Below are positions 39,247 through 47,997 of a DNA stretch of 53,961 nt, piece by piece. The stretch is from an uncultured Oscillospiraceae bacterium. GTDB taxonomy: Bacteria > Bacillota > Clostridia > Oscillospirales > Oscillospiraceae. Position numbers and translations under genes: made by a program. A model generated the notes under the pieces. The model saw nothing but the letters and a program-made list of their open reading frames with translations. It ran no database searches and had not been told where the DNA came from. The stretch spans positions 1 through 53,961 of the forward strand of contig CANPYX010000015.1 in assembly GCA_947588955.1 (NCBI GenBank), in the 5' to 3' direction. The stretch's first letter is position 1, and every line of letters starts with the position of its first letter.

Positions 39247-42200
39247 TTATTCCTCGTAATTCGGGACGTTCTCCCATGCTATGCCGCGCCAGTCGCGGTT
39301 TTTGGTCAGGGCGTCCCATCGCTCGTAAATCTCTCCGTCCTCACCTGTCCACTTGTCGCCGCAGGTGTGGGAATTGGTCGCCTCCTGGATCTGCGCGTAG
39401 TACCACGCGGAGGTGTCCATGTTGTCGGGCCACTCGATCATGCCCTCCAGCAGGGCGTCCTTGTTGGGATGGCGGTCAAGCAGCTTGTTGAAGGCGGTCA
39501 TCGCCTCGGCGCGGGTGAGCGTGTCGTCGGGCTCAAAGGTGCCGTCCCCGTTGCCCTCCACAAGTCCGATCTCAAAAGCCGTCCTTATGTAATCGGCGTA
39601 CCAGGCGTCCCCGTCCACGTCGTCAAAGGGCAGCTCGCCGTCGGCTTGCGAGTCGGCAAAGAAGCTCGCAACCAGAGCTGTTATCTCCGCGCGGGTCATG
39701 GGTCTGTCTGGTCGGAATTTTCCGTCGCCGGTGCCGTGGAGATACCCCAGGTTGTAAAGCGTTCCCACGGCGCTGGAATACCACGCGTCGTCGGGCACAT
39801 CGGTAAAGGGCGACTCCTGGCTCCAGTTTTCCATTCTCACGTCCTCCTTGAGCAGGCGGAAGAGAATGGCGACGATCTCCTTGCGTGTTATGGTGTTGTT
39901 TGGAAGGATTAGCCCTGAGGTATCTCCCACCGCGTAAGCGTAATGGCTGTCCGCGTCAAGGATGTCGGGGACCTTGTACCCGTCGTCGCCTTTATCGCCG
40001 CTGCCGTCGGTACTGCCGTTATTGCCGCCGTTGTTGCCGTTATTCGGAGGAAACGGCGGCTGCGGAGACACAGAGGCGTTATAGGTGTTGGTAATAGATA
40101 CAACGCTTTCGTTACCTGCATTGATCGCAACGGTAGCCGAATTTTCTGTTTGCGTATCGCCTTCATACTTGGTCTCGTCAGGAGTATTACCGGTGTGATT
40201 GATTTGTTTTACGGTGACGTTCCCGACAGGAATCTCAATCAACTGTTGGCTCGCTTCATCGTCTCCGTTATCCGCATGGACCGTGATTTCAATCGTCGCC
40301 ACACCGTTTTTAAAATCAACCCCGCCAATATTTTCGGTGAAGTTTTTCGTCCCAAGGTCAACACTGTATGTAAACATTATAGAGCCCGTTGGCTTGCCTT
40401 CGCCTTCTATTTGACTGTTTATCGTCAGTGCGCCCTTTTCATATTCACTGTAAAGATTTGTGAATATGACCTCGGTACCTTTTTTATCAAGCTTCTCCTC
40501 ACCGGTAGTTGTGCCCTCAGTTTCGTCTTCACCGTCAATCTTGAACGACACCTTAGCATTGTCGTTGGGGATCTCCGTAATTGTGTAAACGGCTCCTACC
40601 GGCACTCTCGAAAAGACGACGCTCTCACCGGCCTTGACCTTTACAGTTCCGCCGCTGGTAAATTCGCTTTCGGAACCGGTCCCGACCTTGCTTTTGATTC
40701 CCGCTTCGCTGACACCGACTCCTCCAAAATTCACTTTGAAGGTAAACTCCGTGGAAGCGTCCGGCAATTCCACAAACTCGTTTTCACCTTTGACCTCTTT
40801 TTTGACGGTGAGCGTGGTGAAATACATGTTGGTAATGGTAACTGTATCGGTATCTTCATTTTCTATGGTGCCCTTGGCAACATTATTTTCGACCTTGTCG
40901 CCAGAATCTCCGGCAATCTCAACCTTGGTTTCGTCTGCGCCTGTGGTTATTTCCTCAACGGAATAACTCGTTCCCTCGGGGATTCCGGTGATGGTCACAG
41001 GCTTACCCGGCTCAACCTCGTATTCTGCTGAACCGCTCGCATCGAGGGTCTTCCCTCCATACGTACCGGTAAGCGGATTAGAGCTCTTTGTGAATGTCAC
41101 CTTGAATACGAAATTATCCGTACCCGGATTTCCTATAACGTTCTTTTTCAGCGTGAGCGTACCTTCATTGGCTTTTGGAGCGTGATAGGTATTTGTAAAT
41201 TCCACCGTTATCCCAGCTTGGGAAATCGTTCCGCTTGCGCTTCCCGATGTGACTTTTGACTCATAATCCTTGACCTGATCTTCCGTTATCTCATAAGTCA
41301 CGCCTACCGGTATGCCGGAAATTTCCACGGAAGCATCTTTTGCGACAGTTACGCTAATCGAATCGTCGCCATTTTTTATTGTTTTTGTTTTACCGTCATA
41401 AGACACCTCAAACTCCGTTGCTTCCACCGCAATACCGCTGAATTTGACGGTAAAATTAAAATTAGAAGTACTTCCTCCTCCTGAGTCTCCATCCACTTTC
41501 TTGCTGATTGTAAGTGTACTGAGCTTGGCGTTTGTAAAGGTCACGGAGTCGGTCTTGCCTTTGGCAATTTTTCCGGTCCGGCTGCCCGCGCTGACACGTC
41601 CGATGTACTCGGTTGCTGCTAAATCCTCGTCCACGGTATACGTAACTCCTACCGGTATTCCCTCAAGAACAACCGTTTCGTCGGGTTTAACAGATACATC
41701 GAGTGTTTTATCTGTACCGACAATTGTTTTCCTGTTTACGGTGAATCCGCCGTCAGGGATATCATCAAAGTTCACCTTAAACTTAAACTCCTCCGCGGGA
41801 TCGCACGTCGTCCCCGCGCCGAGCTTCTTTGTGATGGAGAGATTTCCGGTGTCGCGTGTATTTGTAAAGTCAATAGTCAGCGTACCCGCGCCGGGAACAC
41901 TGTCAATAGCTACATTCGGCTTAACCTCTAACGCCACTGTCTTGACCAACCTTGTTGTGGTGGAGCTTCTCTTATAGGACGTAGTGTAGCCTTCCGCCAC
42001 TTCCTGGGTCACCGTGACTTTAACGCCGGCAGGAAGTTCGACAAATTCCTTTTTCTCGCCGTCCTTGAGTGTAAATCGGCTCACACCGTTTGTAAATGTG
42101 GATTCGCCAAATTTACCGTTAATGCTCTTATTGTCAAGCTCAACCGTATAGTTGAAAGCTTTATTGGTATCCGCATTTTCACCGGTAACCGTATTGGATA

Positions 42201-44499
42201 TTACCAGGTCTCCGTCCGTCGCCGGGGTAATGGTCATGCGCGCCTCTACGGTTCCGACAGTAATTTCCACGGTTCCCTTGTTATATCCCGCGTCTCCTTC
42301 AAAGGTAGGATCTTTGATTACCAGAACCGAGGTGATGTTGTATACATATGTACCGACATTCTTATATGCCGGCATTCCCTGCCCGGGGCCAAGTGTGACT
42401 TCTTCGCTTGTATCATCGTCTTCGCTGTAAACTGCCACACGATATTCAAGATATTGATTGTTGTTTGTTAACCCGCTGCCGGAAGCCGTCACTGTATCGT
42501 CGGCAAAAAACGCATTAAACGCATTGTATCCCAATGGGGATTCTGTTGAATTGATGGTAGTTTTTGAGAATTCCGTTTTAAGTATATTTGAAACATCCAG
42601 GGTGTGGTCTTTGCCGTCATATTTTACACTTGAATCCTCCGGACCGCTCACCTTACCCCAAACCGCGTCCAAGCTGTATATGGTCTCCGACGGGCCAAAA
42701 ATGTAAGTGGCACCCGGCGCCACAATGAACTCGGTGTTCGGGTCCTTATAACTGCTGAAATTGCCGGGGCCCTTTTCTCTGTTGGCGTTTTTGTTGAACC
42801 ATGTAAGGAAGTTCCAGTTCTCTCCGCTATTATCGCTGGGGCGCTGGCTGGTAACTTTTACCTCATCACCGGTTCCTTTGGTTGTGTCAAAACTGTGTCC
42901 TCCGTCGTTATGGACGACATACTTTTGCGCATGGATTTTGTCGGGATCATTGGCGTCATCCAGGGTTTTGGAATTTGTCTTGCCGTTGTCGCCCAGCTTC
43001 ATTTCGTCGGTTGTTTTCATATCGCTGTCCAACGCAAAGCCGGCATTTTCACGAGTCATCGAATAACCCGCAATACCCGGCTTTTCAAACCAAACCGCAT
43101 AAAGGTCTTTGGAGGTTACATCAACCTTCTTAACCACATGCGTGGGTCTCGGCTCCATGTATGCTCGTATATTGTCCTCAAGCTTTGTCACGGGGTAATC
43201 GATCTTTGAATAGTTATTTTCCTTTTGTGCATTTTCCGCTCCTGCTTTAGTTGTGCACCACCCGGCAAAGTATAGGGTCTTGCCATCAGCTTGTTCATAT
43301 TTACCACTTTTAATTTCAGAATGACCGGACACCGAATCGGTAAAATCAAGGTATAAATTCTCCTCCACATCTGTATTTCCGTTAAAGCCCATCAGAGAAT
43401 AGGTCGCGCTGTTCTCGTTTTTCTCGTCTGCGAATTTATCCTTTATCTTTTTCGTCGGATCTCCGGTAACCTCATCAATATTCAAATGATACGTAAGAGT
43501 AAAATCAACCGGCGGGTCTGGCGAAACAATTTTTGTGTTTGTAAACGTAACGCGATGATCCTCGTTCTTTACTATCGTTCCGGTTGCCGTATATCCGTTA
43601 GGTTTACTGGTAGTGTCGGCGTCATTTGTTACTTCAAACCCGTCGTAATTGCTCTCTGTCACTGTATACTTTGTCCCTGCAACAAGCCTTGTGGCGGTCT
43701 TTTGCTCGTTGTGCTTCAAGGTAAATTTGGCGACGCCATTTTCAAACTTCATGCCCCCGAATTCACCGTTGACCGCTTTATCCGAAAGGGTAAGAGTATA
43801 ATTAAACTCCCTGTTATTATCTGCTGTATCACTACTGCTGACCGTATTTGAAATTGTAAGGTCTCCAACATCTTCATCCTTATTTGCGACGGTAGTAAAT
43901 TCGCTTTGAACATATCGGCCGATAGCGTGTGCCGAATCAGTACCGCCAAGATAAATCATTATAAAGTTTTTTAGATACTTACCTATGTCACCACTCTTTA
44001 CTGTATACGCCAATGTAATTGTAATAGAAGCCCCCGCCTTCATCAAGAGTTCTTTGTTTATTGGCTTATACTTTAACTCACGGCTTGAATTTGAATCCAA
44101 ACTTCCAACTGCTCCAATCGGATTCTCGGAATGTGACGTTATTGTGTATTGAAGGTTCCCTGTCGGTTCAAACTGGATATCCGGCTTGACGTTTTCGTTG
44201 ATAAGATTATCAGCGGTGTTATAAAGGTGTATTTTCAGGTTTGTTCCGCCTGAAGTGTCAATGTTTTTCCCTGTATTGTTTGTAAATGTAACCGTAAAAT
44301 TGATGGTATCTCCGACGACATACGGCCCCGTTGAGTTTTCAACAATGTCTACGCTAAATCCGCTACCATTATTTTTATACTCATCCGCACCCGCGCCGTA
44401 CCACACCGGGTTATCGTCCCCACTGTCAGCGAGCACAGGAAATGTGCACAGGGACAGTACCATCACAAACGCCAACAACATTGCCAACAGTTTCTTCAC
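39247..44499 (-). CDS. SLH-anchored giant surface protein of stacked beta domains
   Basis: A 1750-residue secreted protein. GTG 44499 follows GAGGG. Signal peptide: MKKLLAMLLAFVMVLSLC, cleaved near VLA-DS (about residue 25). Then an N-terminal beta domain (30-200); about seven pilin-isopeptide (FctA/Spy0128)-like or Cna-B-like sandwiches, each starting LTISxxV and ending VTFTNT (around 208-320, 795-915, 915-1020, 1020-1130, 1135-1250, 1250-1370, 1370-1480); between the first two, InlB-type repeats (YFAGWCTT, LYAVWFEKPG) and an MBG-like region (about 650-790). A Gly/Asn linker precedes three SLH domains (about 1500-1690; FTDVPDDAWYSSAV, FRPDRPMTRAEI, FEPDDTLTRAEAM). SLH units bind pyruvylated wall polymer. 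The SLH part is GC-rich, the rest AT-richer. Likely an adhesin or S-layer component. Confidence 0.93.
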   Translation of the reverse strand: MKKLLAMLLAFVMVLSLCTFPVLADSGDDNPVWYGAGADEYKNNGSGFSVDIVENSTGPYVVGDTINFTVTFTNNTGKNIDTSGGTNLKIHLYNTADNLINENVKPDIQFEPTGNLQYTITSHSENPIGAVGSLDSNSSRELKYKPINKELLMKAGASITITLAYTVKSGDIGKYLKNFIMIYLGGTDSAHAIGRYVQSEFTTVANKDEDVGDLTISNTVSSSDTADNNREFNYTLTLSDKAVNGEFGGMKFENGVAKFTLKHNEQKTATRLVAGTKYTVTESNYDGFEVTNDADTTSKPNGYTATGTIVKNEDHRVTFTNTKIVSPDPPVDFTLTYHLNIDEVTGDPTKKIKDKFADEKNENSATYSLMGFNGNTDVEENLYLDFTDSVSGHSEIKSGKYEQADGKTLYFAGWCTTKAGAENAQKENNYSKIDYPVTKLEDNIRAYMEPRPTHVVKKVDVTSKDLYAVWFEKPGIAGYSMTRENAGFALDSDMKTTDEMKLGDNGKTNSKTLDDANDPDKIHAQKYVVHNDGGHSFDTTKGTGDEVKVTSQRPSDNSGENWNFLTWFNKNANREKGPGNFSSYKDPNTEFIVAPGATYIFGPSETIYSLDAVWGKVSGPEDSSVKYDGKDHTLDVSNILKTEFSKTTINSTESPLGYNAFNAFFADDTVTASGSGLTNNNQYLEYRVAVYSEDDDTSEEVTLGPGQGMPAYKNVGTYVYNITSVLVIKDPTFEGDAGYNKGTVEITVGTVEARMTITPATDGDLVISNTVTGENADTNKAFNYTVELDNKSINGKFGESTFTNGVSRFTLKDGEKKEFVELPAGVKVTVTQEVAEGYTTSYKRSSTTTRLVKTVALEVKPNVAIDSVPGAGTLTIDFTNTRDTGNLSITKKLGAGTTCDPAEEFKFKVNFDDIPDGGFTVNRKTIVGTDKTLDVSVKPDETVVLEGIPVGVTYTVDEDLAATEYIGRVSAGSRTGKIAKGKTDSVTFTNAKLSTLTISKKVDGDSGGGSTSNFNFTVKFSGIAVEATEFEVSYDGKTKTIKNGDDSISVTVAKDASVEISGIPVGVTYEITEDQVKDYESKVTSGSASGTISQAGITVEFTNTYHAPKANEGTLTLKKNVIGNPGTDNFVFKVTFTKSSNPLTGTYGGKTLDASGSAEYEVEPGKPVTITGIPEGTSYSVEEITTGADETKVEIAGDSGDKVENNVAKGTIENEDTDTVTITNMYFTTLTVKKEVKGENEFVELPDASTEFTFKVNFGGVGVSEAGIKSKVGTGSESEFTSGGTVKVKAGESVVFSRVPVGAVYTITEIPNDNAKVSFKIDGEDETEGTTTGEEKLDKKGTEVIFTNLYSEYEKGALTINSQIEGEGKPTGSIMFTYSVDLGTKNFTENIGGVDFKNGVATIEITVHADNGDDEASQQLIEIPVGNVTVKQINHTGNTPDETKYEGDTQTENSATVAINAGNESVVSITNTYNASVSPQPPFPPNNGNNGGNNGSTDGSGDKGDDGYKVPDILDADSHYAYAVGDTSGLILPNNTITRKEIVAILFRLLKEDVRMENWSQESPFTDVPDDAWYSSAVGTLYNLGYLHGTGDGKFRPDRPMTRAEITALVASFFADSQADGELPFDDVDGDAWYADYIRTAFEIGLVEGNGDGTFEPDDTLTRAEAMTAFNKLLDRHPNKDALLEGMIEWPDNMDTSAWYYAQIQEATNSHTCGDKWTGEDGEIYERWDALTKNRDWRGIAWENVPNYEE

Positions 44500-44625
44500 A
44501 GTAAAACCCTCGCTTTCAAAATTTTTAAGACCTTGTCATTCCTCCCGCAGGGAGGAATGAGAGGGGATATCCCCTCTCACGGCAATTCTTTAAATTATTA
44601 TATTCCCTCTTTTTTCTTTTTTCAA
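44500..44625 (-). promoter_or_regulatory. Promoter and two-hairpin leader of the surface-protein gene
   Basis: TTGAAA (44625-44620), a 17-base spacer and TATAAT (44602-44597) on the minus strand form a near-consensus promoter. The leader of about 95 bases folds into GAGAGGGGAT/ATCCCCTCTC and CATTCCTCCC/GGGAGGAATG hairpins. The second hairpin contains GGAGG-type sequence that is not next to the start codon. Confidence 0.75.
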
Positions 44626-44765
44626 TAGGTTGCACAAAAAAATTTTTAATTTTTACGTGGAATTTTACCTTTCGACTTATACGATTGCGCGCAATCTATG
44701 CCGATATGCGAAATGTTTATCCTTTCTTAAAAATTTCTCCCCTTTTATATTAATGCGTTTGCGTG

Positions 44766-44771
44766 TATAAT
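44766..44771 (+). promoter_or_regulatory. -10 box of the response-regulator operon
   Basis: TATAAT at 44766-44771 overlaps the first in-frame ATG (44770), so that ATG would lie upstream of or at the transcript start and cannot be the translation start. The -35 region (about 44743-44748) is poor. Confidence 0.6.
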
Positions 44772-44796
44772 GGCGTCAGAAAGGACGGGATACGGC

Positions 44797-45492
44797 TTGT
44801 ACAACATTCTTATCTGCGACGACGACCGCGATATAGTGGCGGCGCTGAAAATATATCTCTCCGGTCAGGAGTTCGCGCTATTTGAGGCGCACACCGGCAG
44901 GGAGGCCATCGAGGTGGTGAAAAGCCGCGAGATACACCTCATTCTCATGGACATAATGATGCCGGAGATGGACGGGATATCCGCCACCTCGAAGCTCAGG
45001 GAGGAGTACAACATACCCATAATCCTCCTCACCGCCAAGGGCGAGGACACGGACAAGGTCCTGGGGCTCAACGTGGGCGCGGACGACTACATCACCAAGC
45101 CCTTCAACCCGGTGGAGGTCATCGCCAGGGTGAAAAGCGCCCTCAGGCGGTACACCATGTTGGGCGGGCTTGAGCGCAAGCCGGACCATTACATCATCGG
45201 CGGCATTGACCTGGACGACTCCGGCAAGACCGTCACCGTGGACGGGGAGCCCGTCTCCCTGACGCCCACGGAGTTTGCCATACTGCGGCTTTTGATGCAG
45301 AACCCCGGCAAGGTGTTCTCCTCCGGCGCCATATATGCCGCCGTATCCGGCGGCATGGCGCTTTCCGCGGAGAGCTCCGTCGCCGTACACATAAGGCACA
45401 TACGGGAGAAGATCGAGATCACGCCCTCGGAGCCCCGGTACATCAAGGTCGTCTGGGGGCAGGGCTACAAAATCGAGGGGGACGTAAAGTGA
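44797..45492 (+). CDS. OmpR-family response regulator
   Basis: A 231-residue regulator. TTG 44797 is chosen: AAAGGACGGG lies upstream with good spacing, the protein then begins at the conserved YNILICDDD, and the earlier ATG falls in the promoter -10 box. The receiver domain has the acidic triad around residues 7-9, phospho-acceptor Asp52 in LMDIMMPEMDG and Lys in YITKPFNPVE. The winged-helix domain (about 130-230) has SLTPTEFAILRLLMQNPGKV and VHIRHIREKIE...YIKVVWGQGYKIE. Its stop overlaps the kinase GTG by 4 bases. Confidence 0.95.
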   Translation: MYNILICDDDRDIVAALKIYLSGQEFALFEAHTGREAIEVVKSREIHLILMDIMMPEMDGISATSKLREEYNIPIILLTAKGEDTDKVLGLNVGADDYITKPFNPVEVIARVKSALRRYTMLGGLERKPDHYIIGGIDLDDSGKTVTVDGEPVSLTPTEFAILRLLMQNPGKVFSSGAIYAAVSGGMALSAESSVAVHIRHIREKIEITPSEPRYIKVVWGQGYKIEGDVK

Positions 45493-47147
45493 AAAAGGCG
45501 GCGTATTCACTGCCCGCGAAGCTCGCCTGTGGGCTTGTATTCATCGTTTCGACTCTGCTTGCCGCGGGTGCGGTCATTTTGGTCTGCGGCGCCTACGACA
45601 CCGGCTTCTACCGCTTCCCCACGGGCTGGAGTTATATCGACGCGCTGGAGCGGCTTTATGAGGACGGGTGGCTCGGCGAATATATGTACAGCCACATGTC
45701 CGGGTCGGAGAGAGGGCTCTTTGAGTTCGTATTCGTAAACAGGTACGGCGCCATCGTCATAGCGTCGGTGTGCGCCCTTGTCTCCGTGGCCCTCTTTATC
45801 CTCCTGATGTGCGCTTCGGGGAGGAAAAACGGTCGTGAAAGCGTGAGCCTTAATTACTTCGACAGGCTCCCCTTTGACCTGATCCTCGCCGTCGCCGCCG
45901 CCCTTGAGGTGGTGCTCATGGTCTTTGTGAGCGATCTGTCCTATAACCTGGGCCGCGCGGACACCTTCTTTTTCATTTTGATGATGGCGCTTGTCGTCGC
46001 CGCGGCGCTCCTCCTCTTCCTGCTGGTGTGCTGCTCCTTCGCCACCCGTGTGAAGGCGGGAAAATGGTGGCGGAACACGCTGATCTACATGGTTCTCCAC
46101 CTTTTATGCGTGTGGGTCCGGGCGGTCTTCCGGTGGGCGGTCCGGCTTTTCCGGGCTATACGCTTTGAGTGGCGCGTGGCGCTGGCAGTTGCCGCCGCGT
46201 GGTTCCTTGATTTCATCGCGCTGACCTATGTCGCCATCAACGAGAGCAGCACCGGCTTCTTAATTTACCTCCTTGTGTGGGCGGCGGTGTTCACGATCCT
46301 TGTATTCGGCGCCAATCAGCTGAGAAAGCTGCGCGTCGCCGGAGGAAAGCTGGCCGCCGGCGAGCTGGACTACAAGGTGAACACCGAGAAGATGTACTTT
46401 GACTTCCGCCTCATGGGAGAGGACCTCAATTCCATCGCCGAGGGCATGAGCGCCGCGGTGGACCAGAAAATGAAGTCCGAGCGGTTGAAAACGGAGCTCA
46501 TAACCAACGTCTCCCACGACATCAAAACGCCCCTCACAAGCATAATCAACTACGTGGACCTCCTTCAAAAGGAGCACACGCCGGAGGAGGAGACGCAGTA
46601 TCTTGACGTCCTCAAGCGCCAGTCCGACAAGCTCCGGCGTCTCACCCTGGACCTGGTGGAGGCGTCCAAGGCGTCCACCGGCAACCTGACCACGGAGCTT
46701 GTCCCCACCAACACCGACGAGCTCATAAACCAGGCCGTGGCGGAGTACGCCGACAGGTTCGCCCAGGGGCGTCTGGAACCGGTCATAACCCTGCCGGAGA
46801 AGACCATAACGGTCCTTGCCGACGGGCGGCACCTGTGGCGGGTGCTGGACAACCTTTTCAGCAACACGGTAAAATACGCCCAGCCCGGCACCAGGGTCTA
46901 CATCGACGCCCGCAGGCTTGACGGCGAGGCGGTCATATCCGTAAAAAACATCTCCCGCGACAGGCTGAACGTGTCCGCCGACGAGCTGATGGAGCGGTTT
47001 GTGCGGGGCGACGAGAGCCGCCACACCGAGGGCTCCGGTCTCGGACTCTCCATAGCCCGCTCCCTCACGGAGCTCATGGGCGGGCGGTTCGACATAAGCA
47101 TCGACGGGGACCTTTTCAAGGCGGAGATCCGCCTGAAGCTCCTGTGA
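45489..47147 (+). CDS. Sensor histidine kinase, multi-span
   Basis: A 552-residue kinase starting at GTG 45489 (GTGA overlap with the regulator). About six membrane spans in the first 280 residues, with an outside loop of about 45 residues between spans 1 and 2 (around 37-85), a HAMP-like region (about 280-330), phospho-acceptor His343 in NVSHDIKTPLTSIINYVDLL, and an ATPase domain with N-box VLDNLFSNTVKYAQPG, ISVKNIS, and GSGLGLSIARSLTELMGG. This layout resembles kinases linked to envelope or antibiotic response. Pairs with the upstream regulator; the signal is unknown. Confidence 0.95.
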   Translation: MKKAAYSLPAKLACGLVFIVSTLLAAGAVILVCGAYDTGFYRFPTGWSYIDALERLYEDGWLGEYMYSHMSGSERGLFEFVFVNRYGAIVIASVCALVSVALFILLMCASGRKNGRESVSLNYFDRLPFDLILAVAAALEVVLMVFVSDLSYNLGRADTFFFILMMALVVAAALLLFLLVCCSFATRVKAGKWWRNTLIYMVLHLLCVWVRAVFRWAVRLFRAIRFEWRVALAVAAAWFLDFIALTYVAINESSTGFLIYLLVWAAVFTILVFGANQLRKLRVAGGKLAAGELDYKVNTEKMYFDFRLMGEDLNSIAEGMSAAVDQKMKSERLKTELITNVSHDIKTPLTSIINYVDLLQKEHTPEEETQYLDVLKRQSDKLRRLTLDLVEASKASTGNLTTELVPTNTDELINQAVAEYADRFAQGRLEPVITLPEKTITVLADGRHLWRVLDNLFSNTVKYAQPGTRVYIDARRLDGEAVISVKNISRDRLNVSADELMERFVRGDESRHTEGSGLGLSIARSLTELMGGRFDISIDGDLFKAEIRLKLL

Positions 47148-47160
47148 AAGGCGGCGAAAT

Positions 47161-47922
47161 ATGCACGACAGTAAAAAAAGAAGCCCCCTCGCGGGGCTCA
47201 TAATACTTATCCTCATCCTCGCGCTTGTGTCCGCCCTTGTCGCCGCCACAGGCGGTATGGGCAAGATAAGGGCGTTCATCAACCGCGCCCGCGCCTACTC
47301 CAACATCAGCGACGAGGATATTCGCGAGGCCTTTTTGGAGATCTCCGAAAAGAACCCCGAAGCCCAGGCGTACCTGGACGGCTTTGACGGGGTGACGGAC
47401 TACGACCTGACGCTGGACCTCTCCGACGAGCTCGCCGAGGGCGAGATACCCTATTTCACCCAGTGGGACAGCCGTTGGGGGTACTGCCGCTACGGTTCCG
47501 GGCTCATGGGCTGGACCGGCTGCGGTCCCACGGCGCTTTCCATGGTGGCGATGGGTCTCACCGGCGACGGCACGCTGACGCCGGCGTACATAGCGGATTT
47601 CGCCATCCGCGAGGGCTACTGCGTCGCCGGCAACGGCACCGCCTGGCTCCTCTTCTCCGAGGGCGCCGAAAAGCTGGGCCTCACCGCGAAGGAGATACCC
47701 CTTTGGGAGCCCACCATGCGCGGCGAGCTGGAGGCGGGGAACCCCATGATCTGCATCATGGGTGCCGGTCACTTCACCGAGACGGGCCACTACATCGTCC
47801 TCACCGGCTGTGACGACGACGGCTTCCAGGTCTACGACCCCTACCGCCCCTCCAACTGCAAAACCTGGAGCTACGAGGACATACAAGGTGAAATAAGAAA
47901 TATGTGGGCGTATCAAGTATAG
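47161..47922 (+). CDS. Membrane-anchored C39-type cysteine peptidase
   Basis: A 253-residue protein, 13 bases after the kinase stop, same operon. A basic N-terminus and one span (LAGLIILILILALVSALVAA, residues 10-29) anchor an outside domain. The C39-like papain fold (about 95-253) has the nucleophile in GWTGCGPTALSMV, the catalytic His in ETGHYIVLTG and the Asp/Asn position in VYDPYRPSN. QWDSRWGYCRYGSG before the nucleophile is typical of the family. It is not fused to an ABC transporter, so it is not a bacteriocin maturase; a wall or surface-protein processing role controlled by the two-component pair is a reasonable inference. Confidence 0.88.
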   Translation: MHDSKKRSPLAGLIILILILALVSALVAATGGMGKIRAFINRARAYSNISDEDIREAFLEISEKNPEAQAYLDGFDGVTDYDLTLDLSDELAEGEIPYFTQWDSRWGYCRYGSGLMGWTGCGPTALSMVAMGLTGDGTLTPAYIADFAIREGYCVAGNGTAWLLFSEGAEKLGLTAKEIPLWEPTMRGELEAGNPMICIMGAGHFTETGHYIVLTGCDDDGFQVYDPYRPSNCKTWSYEDIQGEIRNMWAYQV

Positions 47923-47923
47923 A

Positions 47924-47965
47924 AAAAGGATTCGGAAATGTCCGCGGACATTTCCGAATCCTTTT
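47924..47965. terminator. Bidirectional terminator
   Basis: AAAAGGATTCGGAAATGTCC and its exact complement GGACATTTCCGAATCCTTTT form a perfect 20-base-pair stem with a two-base centre between the convergent peptidase and MATE genes. Confidence 0.9.
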
Positions 47966-47997
47966 GAGCTTTTGACACTCCGTTTTTACGCCGCGTA

